Shown piece by piece: positions 36,848 through 45,785 of a DNA stretch of 64,000 nucleotides. The position numbers were made by a program, and so were the translations under genes. This DNA is from Aggregicoccus sp. 17bor-14 (lineage in GTDB: Bacteria; Myxococcota; Myxococcia; Myxococcales; Myxococcaceae), in NCBI RefSeq assembly GCF_009659535.1, contig NZ_VJZZ01000024.1:25569-89568 (forward strand). Direction: 5' to 3'. Under the pieces are notes generated by a model. It made no database searches and was not told the DNA's origin. It saw only the letters and a program-made list of their open reading frames with translations. Each line of letters opens with the position of its first letter. Within the stretch, counting starts at the first letter, position 1.

Positions 36848-37897
36848 ATGAGCGAAGCGCCGAGCCGCCCCCCGGACCCCGCCGTGCGCCGCGCCCTGCG
36901 CGTGGGCGTGCTGCTCATCGGCCTGCTCGTGCTACTCGCCGCGCTGTGGCACGTGCGCGACGTGCTGATGCTCGCGTTCCTCGCGGTGCTGCTCGCGCTG
37001 GTGTTCTCCTTCCCGGTGGGCTGGCTGCAGCGGGTGATGCCGCGGGGGCTCGCGGTGCTCGCGGTGCTGCTGCTCTTCCTCGGGGGCCTGGGGCTGCTCG
37101 GCTGGCGCGTGGCGCCGGTGCTCGCGGAGCAGGCGCGCGAGCTCACCCGCAGCGCGCCGCAGGCGCTGCAGGACGCGCGGCAGTGGCTCGAGCACGCCCA
37201 GCGCAGCATGGGGCCCGAAGGCGGAGGCGCGCAGAAGCCGGCGCAGCCCGCGCCCGCGGTGACAGTGAGCCGCGCGGCCCAGCTCGCGCTGCCCGCGGCC
37301 TTCACGCTCGCCGAGGCTGCCACCACGCTGGTCCTCCTGGTGGTGCTCGCCGCCTTTCTCGTGCACCAGCCGCAGGCGTACGTGCGCGGGGTGCGCCGGC
37401 TGGTGCCGCGCGCGCACGAGCCCGTCTTCGACGAGGCGGTGGCGCGGCTCACCCACGCGCTGCGCCAGTGGGTGGGTGGCATCCTCGTCTCCATGCTCAT
37501 CATGGGCACGCTCACCGGCGCGGGGCTCGCGATCGCGGGCATCCACAACTGGCTGCTGCTGGGCTTCATCACCTTCCTGGGCACCTTCGTGCCCTACGTG
37601 GGCGCTATCGCGAGCGCAGTGCCCGGCCTGCTCGCGGGGCTCGCGCAGTCCTCGCACCACCTGCTGCTGGCGATGGCGGTGTACCTGGGCATCCACGTGG
37701 TGGAGGGCTACCTCGTGCAGCCCTACGTGATGCGCCGCGCGGTGGAGGTGCGCCCCGCGCTGCTGCTCTTCGGCCAGTCGGTGGCGCTCGCGCTGCTCGG
37801 GGTGATGGGCGCCGTGGTCGCCACGCCGCTGCTCGTGTGCGTGCAGGTGCTGGTGGGCTACCTCTGGGTGGAGCGGCGCCTTCACAAGCAGGGCTAG
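36848..37897 (+). CDS. AI-2E family permease
   Basis: The 349-residue protein has the same family layout as the gene at 6197-7381: N-terminal helix pair (about 16-50), a third helix (about 60-82), a polar helical region (about 90-145), then C-terminal helices with FVPYVGAIASAVPGLLAG and VVEGYLVQPYVMRR. Transport substrate unknown. Its stop overlaps the convergent SDR stop by 4 bases. Confidence 0.88.
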   Translation: MSEAPSRPPDPAVRRALRVGVLLIGLLVLLAALWHVRDVLMLAFLAVLLALVFSFPVGWLQRVMPRGLAVLAVLLLFLGGLGLLGWRVAPVLAEQARELTRSAPQALQDARQWLEHAQRSMGPEGGGAQKPAQPAPAVTVSRAAQLALPAAFTLAEAATTLVLLVVLAAFLVHQPQAYVRGVRRLVPRAHEPVFDEAVARLTHALRQWVGGILVSMLIMGTLTGAGLAIAGIHNWLLLGFITFLGTFVPYVGAIASAVPGLLAGLAQSSHHLLLAMAVYLGIHVVEGYLVQPYVMRRAVEVRPALLLFGQSVALALLGVMGAVVATPLLVCVQVLVGYLWVERRLHKQG

Positions 37898-38901
37898 GTC
37901 GCGCGCGAGAGCCGCCAGGCACCTGCCACGGCCGCGAGCCCCAGCGTGGCGGCGAGCCCCACGCGCGCGCGGTGCAGGCGCAGCCACAGCTCCACGTTGT
38001 GCGAGCGCGCCCGGTCGTCGAAGTCCCCGTGCGCGCCACGGTCTCCGGGCAGGGGCGCATCCACGTTGTCCTGCGGCGTGCGCTCCACCTCGTTCGTCTG
38101 CTGGCCGCTGTAGGCCTTGCGCGCGAGGTAGTGGTCCAGGAGCCCCGGGATGAACTTCTGGCCGAGGATGGCTTTCATCGCGCTCCAGCCCACCCACAGC
38201 TCGCGCGAGGGGTGCTCGGCGGCGTAGAGGGCCGCGCGCGCGATGACCTCGGGCTGGTAGATGGGGGGCACCGGCTGCGGGTGCTGCGGGAGGCGGTTTC
38301 TCACCACGTCGAACTGCGGCGTGTTCACCGCGGGCAGCTGCAGCATGGTGACCTTCACCTTGCTGCGGTCGTGGATGAGCTCGCTGCGCAGTGAGTCGGT
38401 GAAGCCGCGGATGGCGGCCTTGCTACCGCAGTAGGCGCTCTGCAGCGGGATGGAGCGGTAGGCGAGCGCGGAGCCGATCTGGATGATGACGCCCGCGTCG
38501 CGCGCCCGCATGTGCTTGAGCGCGGCGAGCGTGCCGTAGACGAAGCCGAGGTAGTTGACCTCGGTGACGCGGCGGTACTCCTCGGCGTGCATCTCCTTCA
38601 CCGGGCTGAACACGCTCACCATCGCGTCGTTCACCCACACGTCGATGGCGCCCCACTCGGCCACCACCTGGTCCGCCGCGGCCTCCACCGCCGCCGCGTC
38701 CGCCACGTCCAGGGGCAGCACCCGCGCCTCGCCGCCGGCCGTCACGATCTCCGCGGCCGCGTTCTCCAGCGCCTCCTGCGAGCGCGCGATGAGCCCCACC
38801 CGCGCACCCTCGGCACCGAACGCGCGCGCGATGGCGCGCCCCACGCCGCTCGAGGCCCCCGTCACCACCACCACCTTGCCCGCGAAGCGCTTGCCTCCCA
38901 T
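37894..38901 (-). CDS. Short-chain dehydrogenase/reductase with C-terminal extension
   Basis: The 335-residue protein has the Rossmann motif TGASSGVG (about 14-21), a VNDAM segment in place of the usual NNAG, catalytic Ser in QIGSAL, and YxxxK (Y158-C-G-S-K). After the SDR core (about 1-250) come about 85 extra residues ending in a hydrophobic helix, so it may be membrane-tethered. The ATG has a strong GAGGAGGAGG site. Substrate unknown. Confidence 0.85.
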   Translation of the reverse strand: MGGKRFAGKVVVVTGASSGVGRAIARAFGAEGARVGLIARSQEALENAAAEIVTAGGEARVLPLDVADAAAVEAAADQVVAEWGAIDVWVNDAMVSVFSPVKEMHAEEYRRVTEVNYLGFVYGTLAALKHMRARDAGVIIQIGSALAYRSIPLQSAYCGSKAAIRGFTDSLRSELIHDRSKVKVTMLQLPAVNTPQFDVVRNRLPQHPQPVPPIYQPEVIARAALYAAEHPSRELWVGWSAMKAILGQKFIPGLLDHYLARKAYSGQQTNEVERTPQDNVDAPLPGDRGAHGDFDDRARSHNVELWLRLHRARVGLAATLGLAAVAGAWRLSRAT

Positions 38902-39047
38902 GTGTCCTCCTCCTCGCGAACGATGGGCACCGCGCCTGCCGCCGTCCTCCGAGCGCCGCCCTCCTGCCGGCTGGGTGAGCGGGGGAGCGCGCGGGGGATG
39001 TCCTGCAGCGTGCACATCTTGAGGCCTTCACTCCCAGGAGACTCTCC

Positions 39048-39590
39048 ATGATCCGCTACCGCACGGGCTACCCCCTCCGCCGCCGCGAGCACGACTCGCT
39101 CGTGGCCGACCTCCTCTGTGGCGCCGCCGCCGGCCTGCTGGGCGCGCTGGCCATGACGCCGGTGATGACCCGCCTCGCGAAGCCGCTCAGCCGCGCGCTG
39201 GACGAGGAGCAGAAGGGCGGCGGCAAGCAGGAGCCCGCCACCGAGAAGACGGCGCGCAAGCTGCTCGAGCCCGTGGGCGTGCGCGTGCGCGGCGAGCGCA
39301 AGAAGAAGCTCGGCAACGTGGTGCACTTCGGCTACGGCACCGTGTGGGGCGCCATCTACGGCGCGCTGTGGGGCCGCACCCGGCTGGCCGGCAAGCTCTT
39401 CGGCCTGGGCTTCGGCACCGCGCTCTTCGTCCTCGGTGACGAGCTGGGCGTGCCCGCGCTGAAGCTCGCGCCGCCGCCGCAGGAAACGCCCGCCAGCACC
39501 CACCTGAGCGCGCTGGGTGCCCACTGGGTGTACGGCGCGACGACCGAGGCCGCCTTCCGCGGGCTCTCGCGCCTCGCCGCGCGGGCCTGA
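39048..39590 (+). CDS. DUF1440-like (YagU-type) inner-membrane protein
   Basis: The 180-residue protein has a hydrophobic N-terminal helix (LLCGAAAGLLGALAMTPVM), a charged middle and two or three weaker hydrophobic segments with HFGYGTVWGAIYGALWG. This matches the DUF1440/YagU-like group of small membrane proteins. Function unknown. It diverges from the SDR gene and converges on the formate dehydrogenase operon. Confidence 0.68.
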   Translation: MIRYRTGYPLRRREHDSLVADLLCGAAAGLLGALAMTPVMTRLAKPLSRALDEEQKGGGKQEPATEKTARKLLEPVGVRVRGERKKKLGNVVHFGYGTVWGAIYGALWGRTRLAGKLFGLGFGTALFVLGDELGVPALKLAPPPQETPASTHLSALGAHWVYGATTEAAFRGLSRLAARA

Positions 39591-39594
39591 GCTC

Positions 39595-40746
39595 TCAGCT
39601 CACCACGGGCAGCGGGAAGGAGAAGGGCTTCCCGCCCTGCGGGTCGGGTGTCGGCCCCAGCACCGCTGCGGCGCCGAGCCCCGCACGCTGTGGCTCGAAG
39701 CTCGCGCGCGGGTTCAAGGTGCTGCGCGCTCCCGCCTTCATCAGCCCGAAGCGCAGCGCGAGCGCGCCCGCCGTGCCCAGCAGCGCCGCGGCGCGGCGCT
39801 GCAGGGGGCGGTGGCGCCCGGGCAGCAGCGAGAGCGCGAGGCTCGCCGCGGTGAGCACCTTGCTCGCCTGCCACAGCGCACCGCTCAGTCCCTCCTTCAG
39901 CGAGCGCGCGGCCTGCGGGGCGCGCTTCACGCTGCGCTCCAGCGCGTGCCCCGCCGCGAGCTCCACAGCCTTGCCCACCACGCCGTAGCGGTGCAGCAGC
40001 CGCTGCTCGCGCTCGCCGAGCGGAAAGAGCTGCAGGAGGGACGCGGCGCTGGAGACGGCCGAGCCCGCGAAGAGCACCGGCAGCTCGCGGTGGCCGAGCT
40101 GCCACACCGGCACTGCCGTGTTGGCGATGAGCACCCCCGTGTACGTGCACAGCGCGAGCCCCAGCGCGCCCGCGCCCAGCTCCGCGTAGCGCCCCAGCCT
40201 TCCGGCCACACCCGGGCGCCCGCCCAGCACGAGCGACGCCGTGTTGCACGCGCCCGAGAGGCTGAGCACGTAGGTGCCCACGCTCATGGGCGAGGTGACG
40301 CGGAAGACGCGCAGCATGTGGAGGAAGCGCGAGGGGCGGCCCAGGTCGTCGATGAGCAGCGCCGCGCTCACGACGTCTCCGGCGGTGCCCACCCAGCGGC
40401 TCGCGCGCAGCAGGTCCGGGTGGCGCCCGGGCGCGAGCAGCGCGGAGGCCGCGCCCAGCGCGCTCGTCGCTCCGGCGAGCCCGCCCACGTAGAAGTAGGC
40501 GGGGATGGCCCAGGTCCACACCGGGGCCTTGAGCATCGGCTGGTCGTAGTAGGTGGGGCTCGGCTGCGCGGGGAACTCGCTCGGCAGCTGGGCCACGGTG
40601 TCCGGCGTGGGGTGCTCCGCCGCGAGCCGCTTCACCTGCTGGTGCGCACCCTCGCCCGAGAGCGTGCCCAGCGCCGGGTCCACGTTGCGTCCGTCCGCGC
40701 GCGCCGGCAGCGCCGTGCGCTCCTGCTCACCCTGGAGCCGCTTCAC
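39595..40746 (-). CDS. NrfD-type membrane subunit of formate dehydrogenase
   Basis: The 383-residue protein has a soluble N-terminus of about 60 residues and then about eight helices in the NrfD/PsrC pattern (AIPAYFYVGGLAG; DDLGRPSRFLHMLRVF). It replaces the di-haem cytochrome b (FdnI) that anchors E. coli-type formate dehydrogenase, and would pass electrons to quinone. GTG start overlapping the FdhB stop (GTGA). The polar C-terminal tail is Pro/Gly rich. Confidence 0.88.
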   Translation of the reverse strand: MKRLQGEQERTALPARADGRNVDPALGTLSGEGAHQQVKRLAAEHPTPDTVAQLPSEFPAQPSPTYYDQPMLKAPVWTWAIPAYFYVGGLAGATSALGAASALLAPGRHPDLLRASRWVGTAGDVVSAALLIDDLGRPSRFLHMLRVFRVTSPMSVGTYVLSLSGACNTASLVLGGRPGVAGRLGRYAELGAGALGLALCTYTGVLIANTAVPVWQLGHRELPVLFAGSAVSSAASLLQLFPLGEREQRLLHRYGVVGKAVELAAGHALERSVKRAPQAARSLKEGLSGALWQASKVLTAASLALSLLPGRHRPLQRRAAALLGTAGALALRFGLMKAGARSTLNPRASFEPQRAGLGAAAVLGPTPDPQGGKPFSFPLPVVS

Positions 40747-41576
40747 CGCCCCACCTCCGCGTCCAGCAGCACCGTGCCCAGCGCGAGCGCGGCGAGTCCC
40801 AGCATCGCGAGCCCCGCGCTCTTCCAGCTGCGCTTGCCCTTGAGCGTGGGCACCTCGGGGTCGGGCGGCAGGTTGTAGACCTCGGGCTTGTCCACCAGGA
40901 GGAAGAAGGCGTGCAGTCCGCCCGTGCCCGGCTGGCTCGCGGCGCTGTCTCCGTAGAGGTAGGCCTCCTTCAGCCCCTTGCCGTGCAGCTCCTCCACGCG
41001 CGCCTCCGCCTGCACCTTGAGCTGCACCAGGTCGCCGAACTGGATGCTGGAGGTGGGGCAGGCCTTGGCGCACGCGGGCTGCATCCCGTCTCCCAGCCGG
41101 TCGTAGCAGAGGGTGCACTTCCACGCGCGCCCGTCGTCCTCGCGCCGGTCCACCACGCCGAAGGGGCACGCGCTGATGCAGTAGCCGCAGCCGTTGCACA
41201 CGTCCGGCTGGATGTAGACGGTGTCGAACTCGGTGCGCACGATGGCGCCCGTGGGGCAGGCCTCGAGGCAGCCGGCGCGCTCGCAGTGCTTGCACACGTC
41301 CGACATCATCAGCCAGCTGAAGTTGCCTGCGCGCGCGCCCGGCGCCTCGGGCATCGCGGGGCGCTCGATGCTCGGGCACCCGGTGCCCGGCCTCTCCACG
41401 AAGCTCACGTGGCGCCAGGTGCTCGAGCCCAGGTGCCCGGTGTTGTCGTAGGACATGCCGGTGAAGTGGAAGCCGTCGTCGGGCAGCTGGTTCCACTGCT
41501 TGCACGCGACCTCGCAGGCCTTGCAGCCGATGCAGAGCGTGGTGTCGGTGAAGAAGCCCTTCTGCGCGCTCGCCAT
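40743..41576 (-). CDS. Formate dehydrogenase iron-sulfur subunit
   Basis: The 277-residue protein is a four-cluster ferredoxin of the FdnH/HybA type: CIGCKACEVAC, CKHCERAGCLEACP, CNGCGYCISACP and CTLCYD with a later ACAKACP. A C-terminal hydrophobic helix (about 252-270) anchors it. No export signal precedes the first cluster. It relays electrons from the selenoprotein subunit to the NrfD subunit. It starts 3 bases after the catalytic subunit's stop. Confidence 0.92.
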   Translation of the reverse strand: MASAQKGFFTDTTLCIGCKACEVACKQWNQLPDDGFHFTGMSYDNTGHLGSSTWRHVSFVERPGTGCPSIERPAMPEAPGARAGNFSWLMMSDVCKHCERAGCLEACPTGAIVRTEFDTVYIQPDVCNGCGYCISACPFGVVDRREDDGRAWKCTLCYDRLGDGMQPACAKACPTSSIQFGDLVQLKVQAEARVEELHGKGLKEAYLYGDSAASQPGTGGLHAFFLLVDKPEVYNLPPDPEVPTLKGKRSWKSAGLAMLGLAALALGTVLLDAEVGR

Positions 41577-41579
41577 CCG

Positions 41580-44500
41580 CTACTCCTCGCTCTTCTTGTA
41601 CTCCGTGGGCTGCGCGGCGCGCTGGGTGCCGGGCAGGTCTCGCGGGGCCTCGGGCACGCGCGGCGGGGCGAGCAGGGTGGGGCCGCCGACCGCCGCGCGC
41701 TCGGGGCTCGCGCTGCGCCCGGCGCGGATGTTCGCGGTGAGCGCCTTGGACTCCTGGATGGAGACGTTGGGGTCCGCCACGAAGCTGATGAGGTCGTTCG
41801 CGGAGCTGCCCGTCACCCGGCCCGTCGCGCCCCAGTGGTAGGGCAGGCCGATCTGGTGCACCCAGCGCTTCTTGAGCCGCAGCGGGCGCAGCCGCTCGGT
41901 GACGAGCACGCGCGCCTCGATCTGCCCGCGCGCCGTCTCCACCGTGGCCCAGCCGCCGTTGGTGAGGCCGCGCTCCTTCGCGAGCTCGGGGGACACCTCG
42001 CAGAACATCTCGGGCTGCAGCTCGCTCAGCCAGCTGAGCCAGCGGCTCATGCCTCCGGCCGTGTGGTGCTCGGTGAGCCGGTAGGTGGTGAGCACGAAGG
42101 GGAAGCGCGGGTCGCCGTAGGCGCGGTGGTAGGGGTTGTCGCGGCGGCGCCACTCGAGGCGCGCGGGGTTGCACTGCTGGCGCGGGTAGAGGGCGTTCTC
42201 CACCGGCGACTCCTGCGGCTCGTAGTGCGTGGGCAGCGGGCCGTCCTTCATCCCGCTGGGCGCGAAGATCCACGCCTTGCCGTCCGCCTGCATGATGAAG
42301 GGGTCGTCGCCGCGGATGGCGTCCTTGCCGCGCGCCTGCGGGTCCGGGCGGTAGCCCGGCGGCCGGTCCTTGATGAAGTCGGGCACGTCGTGGCCCGTCC
42401 ACTGGGACTTCTCCGCGTCCCACCACACGTACGCCTTGCGCGCGCTCCAGGGGCGGCCCTCGGGGTCCGCGGAGGCGCGGTTGTACATGAGCCGGCGGTT
42501 GCTCGGCCATGCCCAGCCCCACTCGGGCGCGACCCAGCTCTGCTCCTGCGCGCTCCTGCGGCGCGCGGCCTGGTTCTCGCCGTCCTTGTAGCAGCCGGAG
42601 TAGATCCAGCAGCCGCACGCGGTGGAGCCGTCATCCTTCAGCGCGGTGAAGCCCTCCACCGGCTCGCCCGTGTCCGTGCGGTAGCCGTTGATCTCCTTGA
42701 GTACGCGCTCTGCGTCCGGCTCCTGGATGCGGCCCTTCGTCGGGTAGTCCCAGGTGAGCGCCTGGATGGGGCGGTCGCGCTCCTCGCGCGAGCCCGCGTA
42801 GAGCGCCTTGAGGCGCTTGCCCAGGTGGAACATGAAGTGCAGCTCACTGCGGCAGTCGCCCTTGGGCTCCACCGCCTGGTGGTGCCACTGCAGCAGGCGC
42901 TGGGTGTTGGTGAAGGAGCCGTCCTTCTCGGTGTGCGCGGCGGCGGGGAAGAAGAAGACTTCCGTCTGGATGTCCTCGGTGAGCACCTCGCCGCTCTGGA
43001 TCTCGGGCGCGTGGCGCCAGAACTCCGCCGTCTCGGTGAGGACGAAGTCGCGCACCACGACCCACTTCGCCGCCCGCAGCCCCTTGCGCTGCAGGGCGCC
43101 GTTCATCGAGCCCACGGTGGGGTTCTCGCCCATCACGAAGTAGCCGGGCACCTTGCCGTCCGCCATCTGCGCGACCGTGACCATGTGCGAGTGGTCCCCG
43201 GTGATGCGCGGCAGCGTGGCGAAGAGGTAGTCGTTCTCCTTCGTCGCGGCGTCCCCGAAGTACGCCTTGAGCAGCGAGACGATGTACTTGGGGAACTCGC
43301 CCCACCAGCCGCTCGGGGCCTGGTTCGCGTCGATGTACTGCTGCAGCCGGTGCGACTCCATCGCGAAGGGCATGGGCAGGTAGCCCGGCAGCAGGTTGTA
43401 GAGCGTGGGGATGTCCGTGCTGCCCTGGATGGAGGCGTGGCCGCGCAGCGCCATGATGCCGCCGCCGGGCCGCCCGATGTTGCCGAGCAAGAGCTGCAGG
43501 ATGGCCGCGGTGCGGATGTACTGCACCCCGATGGAGTGCTGCGTCCAGCCCACCGCGTAGCAGAAGGCGCTGGTGCGCTCGCGGCCGGAGTTCTGGCACA
43601 GGGCCTCGGCCACCTCGAGGAACTGCGCCTCGGGGATGCCGCAGATCTCCTCCACGATGGCCGGCGTGTAGCGGGCGAAGTGCCGCTTGAGCAGCTGGAA
43701 GACGCAGCGCGGGTGCTGCAGCGTCTCATCGCGCACCTCGGTGCTGTGGAGGGGCGGCTCGGCGTTCACCTTGCCCTGGTTCGCGCCCGCCTCGGCGAAC
43801 AGCTCCTTGTGGCCCGCCGCCGGCACCGCGTCCTTCACGCCCTCGTACTGCCAGCTGCTCACGTCCTTGTACTGGCCCTTGCTCGGGTCGAAGCCGCTGA
43901 AGAGTCCCTCCAGCTGCTCCGGGTCCTGGAAGTCCTCGCGAATCAGCGTGGCGGCGTTGGTGTAGTGGACCACGTACTCCTTGAAGTAGCGCTCGTTCTC
44001 CAGCACGTAGCGCACGAGCCCGCCGAGGAACGCGACGTCCGTGCCCGCGCGGAGGGGCACGTGCAGGTCCGCCACCGCGCTGGTGCGCGTGTAGCGCGGG
44101 TCCACGTGGATGACCTTCGCGCCCCGGGCCTTGGCCTCCATCACCCAGCGGAAGCCCACCGGGTGGCACTCGGCCATGTTGGAGCCCTGGATGACGATGC
44201 AGTCCGAGTTCTGCAGGTCCTGCTGGAAGGTCGTCGCCCCGCCTCTACCGAAGGAGATGCCCAGACCGGGCACCGTGGAGCTGTGTCATATGCGCGCCTG
44301 GTTCTCGACCTGCACGACGCCCAGCGCCGTGAACAGCTTCTTGATGAGGTAGTTCTCCTCGTTGTCCAGCGTGGCGCCGCCCAGGTGCGCGATGCCCAGG
44401 GTGCGCTTCACGTGCGTGCCCTTCTCGTCCTGCTCCTCCCAGGTCTCCTCGCGGGTCCGCTTCACGCGCTCGGCCACCATGTCCATGGCCTGCTCAAGCG

Positions 44501-44852
44501 GGAGCGGCTCCCACTCCGTGCCGCCGGGGCGCCGGTAGAGCACCTGCTGGATGCGGTGCGAGCCGGTGACGAGCTGGAAGGTGGCCGCGCCCTTGGGGCA
44601 CAGCTTGCCGGTGGAGATGGGGCTGTGCGGGTCGCCCTCGATGTCGAGGATGCGCCCGTCCTTCACGTACACGTCCTGGCCGCAGCCCACGGCGCAGTAG
44701 GGGCAGATGGACTTCACCACCTTGTCGGCGCGCGCCGTGCGGGGCTCCAGCGTGCGGCTGCGCTCGGAGAGGGCGGTGTCGCCCAGCGCCTTCGCGTCAC
44801 CGCGCAGCAGCTGCTCGAGCAGTGGCCACCTGCGCAGCCCACGTCGTCCCAT
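41580..44852 (-). CDS. Formate dehydrogenase catalytic subunit, selenocysteine at residue 189
   Basis: The frame is interrupted only by one TGA at 44286-44288 and continues in frame on both sides. Residues around it read NQARI-Sec-HSSTVPG, aligning with the active-site Sec-His of FdnG-type formate dehydrogenases, so the TGA is read as selenocysteine and the protein has 1090 residues. A 4Fe-4S site (CPYCAVGCG and CPKG) lies at about 51-88, followed by molybdopterin-binding domains to the C-terminus. It oxidises formate to CO2 or works in reverse. The N-terminus has arginines but no clear hydrophobic twin-arginine signal, so export is doubtful. selABCD genes are not in the window. Confidence 0.93.
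44256..44288 (-). promoter_or_regulatory. Bacterial SECIS-like element
   Basis: Just after the in-frame TGA, the mRNA can form a hairpin (44274 to 44256): 5' arm GGUGCCC, loop GGUCU, 3' arm GGGCAUC, with 11 bases between the UGA and the stem. The GGUCU loop resembles the SelB-recognised loop of E. coli fdhF. This supports selenocysteine decoding rather than a broken gene. Confidence 0.75.
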
Positions 44853-45010
44853 GCCTGTGCTCCTCGCGAGGGGCCACTACGCTAGGAATGCCGCGTGTCC
44901 CCGTGCAGCGGGGGACCAGGCGAGCCACGCCACGCCGGACAGTATGAGGTCCAGGTGAGCTCCTTTTCGTGCGGAAATCCACGGATGCCCGTCCCGCGGT
45001 CCATGCATTC

Positions 45011-45448
45011 TCAGGCGGCCGCGAGGAGCTGGCGACAGGCCTGCTCGCAGCGCTGGCAGGCCTCGGCGCACACGCGGCAGTGCTCCATCTTCTGCGCGTG
45101 CCGGCCGCACTCCTCGCCGCACAGGCGGCACGCCGTCTGACACGCCTGCAGCACCGCCTGGGCCAGCGCGGGCTCGAAGGCCGTCTGGCGAGAGAGCACC
45201 TTGCCGGTGGCCTCGCACACGTTGGCGCAGTCCTGGTTGAGCCGGATGCAGCGCACCATCGGCTGGGGGGCCGGCTCGCCGAGGCAGGCGTCCGCGCACG
45301 CGATGCAGGCCTGCGCGCAGTCGAAGCAGGCCTGGATGCACGCGAGCAGCGCCGCGCGGTCGAGGGAGGGTTTACCCGGGTGCGTCTGCAGCATCTGCTG
45401 CACGTGCCCGAGGAAGGAGGTGCCGCCCTGCGCCGTCGTCTGTGCCAT
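45011..45448 (-). CDS. Four-helix bundle cysteine-rich protein (DUF326, copper storage-like)
   Basis: The 145-residue protein contains 18 cysteines, mostly as CxxxC and CxxC pairs along helices (ACIQACFDCAQAC; CRLCGEECG; CRVCAEACQRCEQAC). This is the DUF326/Csp pattern, in which Cys thiolates inside a four-helix bundle bind many Cu(I) ions. No signal peptide is seen, so it would be cytosolic, like Csp3. The ATG at 45448 removes an implausible 15-codon extension. It lies upstream of the formate dehydrogenase operon on the same strand, 158 bases away. Confidence 0.85.
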   Translation of the reverse strand: MAQTTAQGGTSFLGHVQQMLQTHPGKPSLDRAALLACIQACFDCAQACIACADACLGEPAPQPMVRCIRLNQDCANVCEATGKVLSRQTAFEPALAQAVLQACQTACRLCGEECGRHAQKMEHCRVCAEACQRCEQACRQLLAAA

Positions 45449-45540
45449 GGGTGTGTCCCTTGCGTGGTGGAGGTGCTGCGTCCCTTCCAGCAATGGGGAC
45501 GCGCGCGCGGCACAGCAAGGGCGGTGCAGGCAGCTGGCGG

Positions 45541-45714
45541 CTACTTGGACTTGCTGCGCTTGCTCGCGCGCTGGCGCTTCACCTTGTTCGCCTGCTTGCC
45601 GAGCGCGGTGCGCGTCTTCTTCGGCAGCTTGCTGAGGGTGCGCTTACTGCGCGCGGCGCTCGCCGCCTTCTTGATGTTCTTGCGCGCGGCGCTCTTCTGC
45701 TTCGCGGTGGCCAT
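45541..45714 (-). CDS. Tiny lysine/arginine-rich histone-like protein
   Basis: The 57-residue protein is about 40% Lys plus Arg with many Ala and Ser and almost no acidic residues, resembling the basic tails of histone H1-like or ribosome-associated proteins. It starts MATAKQKSAARKNIKKAA. The ATG is preceded by GGAGGA at ideal spacing, and the frame is short but compositionally distinct from its surroundings. It probably binds nucleic acid; function unknown. Confidence 0.72.
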   Translation of the reverse strand: MATAKQKSAARKNIKKAASAARSKRTLSKLPKKTRTALGKQANKVKRQRASKRSKSK

Positions 45715-45785
45715 GCGTCCTCCGGAGGGGGTAGCAGCTACTCCCGAAGGTGGGCAGCGCCGCGCGTCCTGCAAGTGCGAGCCGC

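Noticed and set aside
44286..44288. Formate dehydrogenase as a pseudogene or two split genes because of the stop codon
   Set aside because: The stop is exactly at the known Sec position, followed by His and a SECIS-like hairpin, and there is no frameshift.
40911..44885. 1324-codon frame antisense to the formate dehydrogenase genes
   Set aside because: No motif, and it crosses two well-supported genes on the other strand.
44897..44916. GTCCCC/GGGGAC stem after the copper-storage-like gene as a terminator
   Set aside because: Only 6 bp with an 8-base loop and no T run; such stems are expected by chance in this GC-rich DNA.
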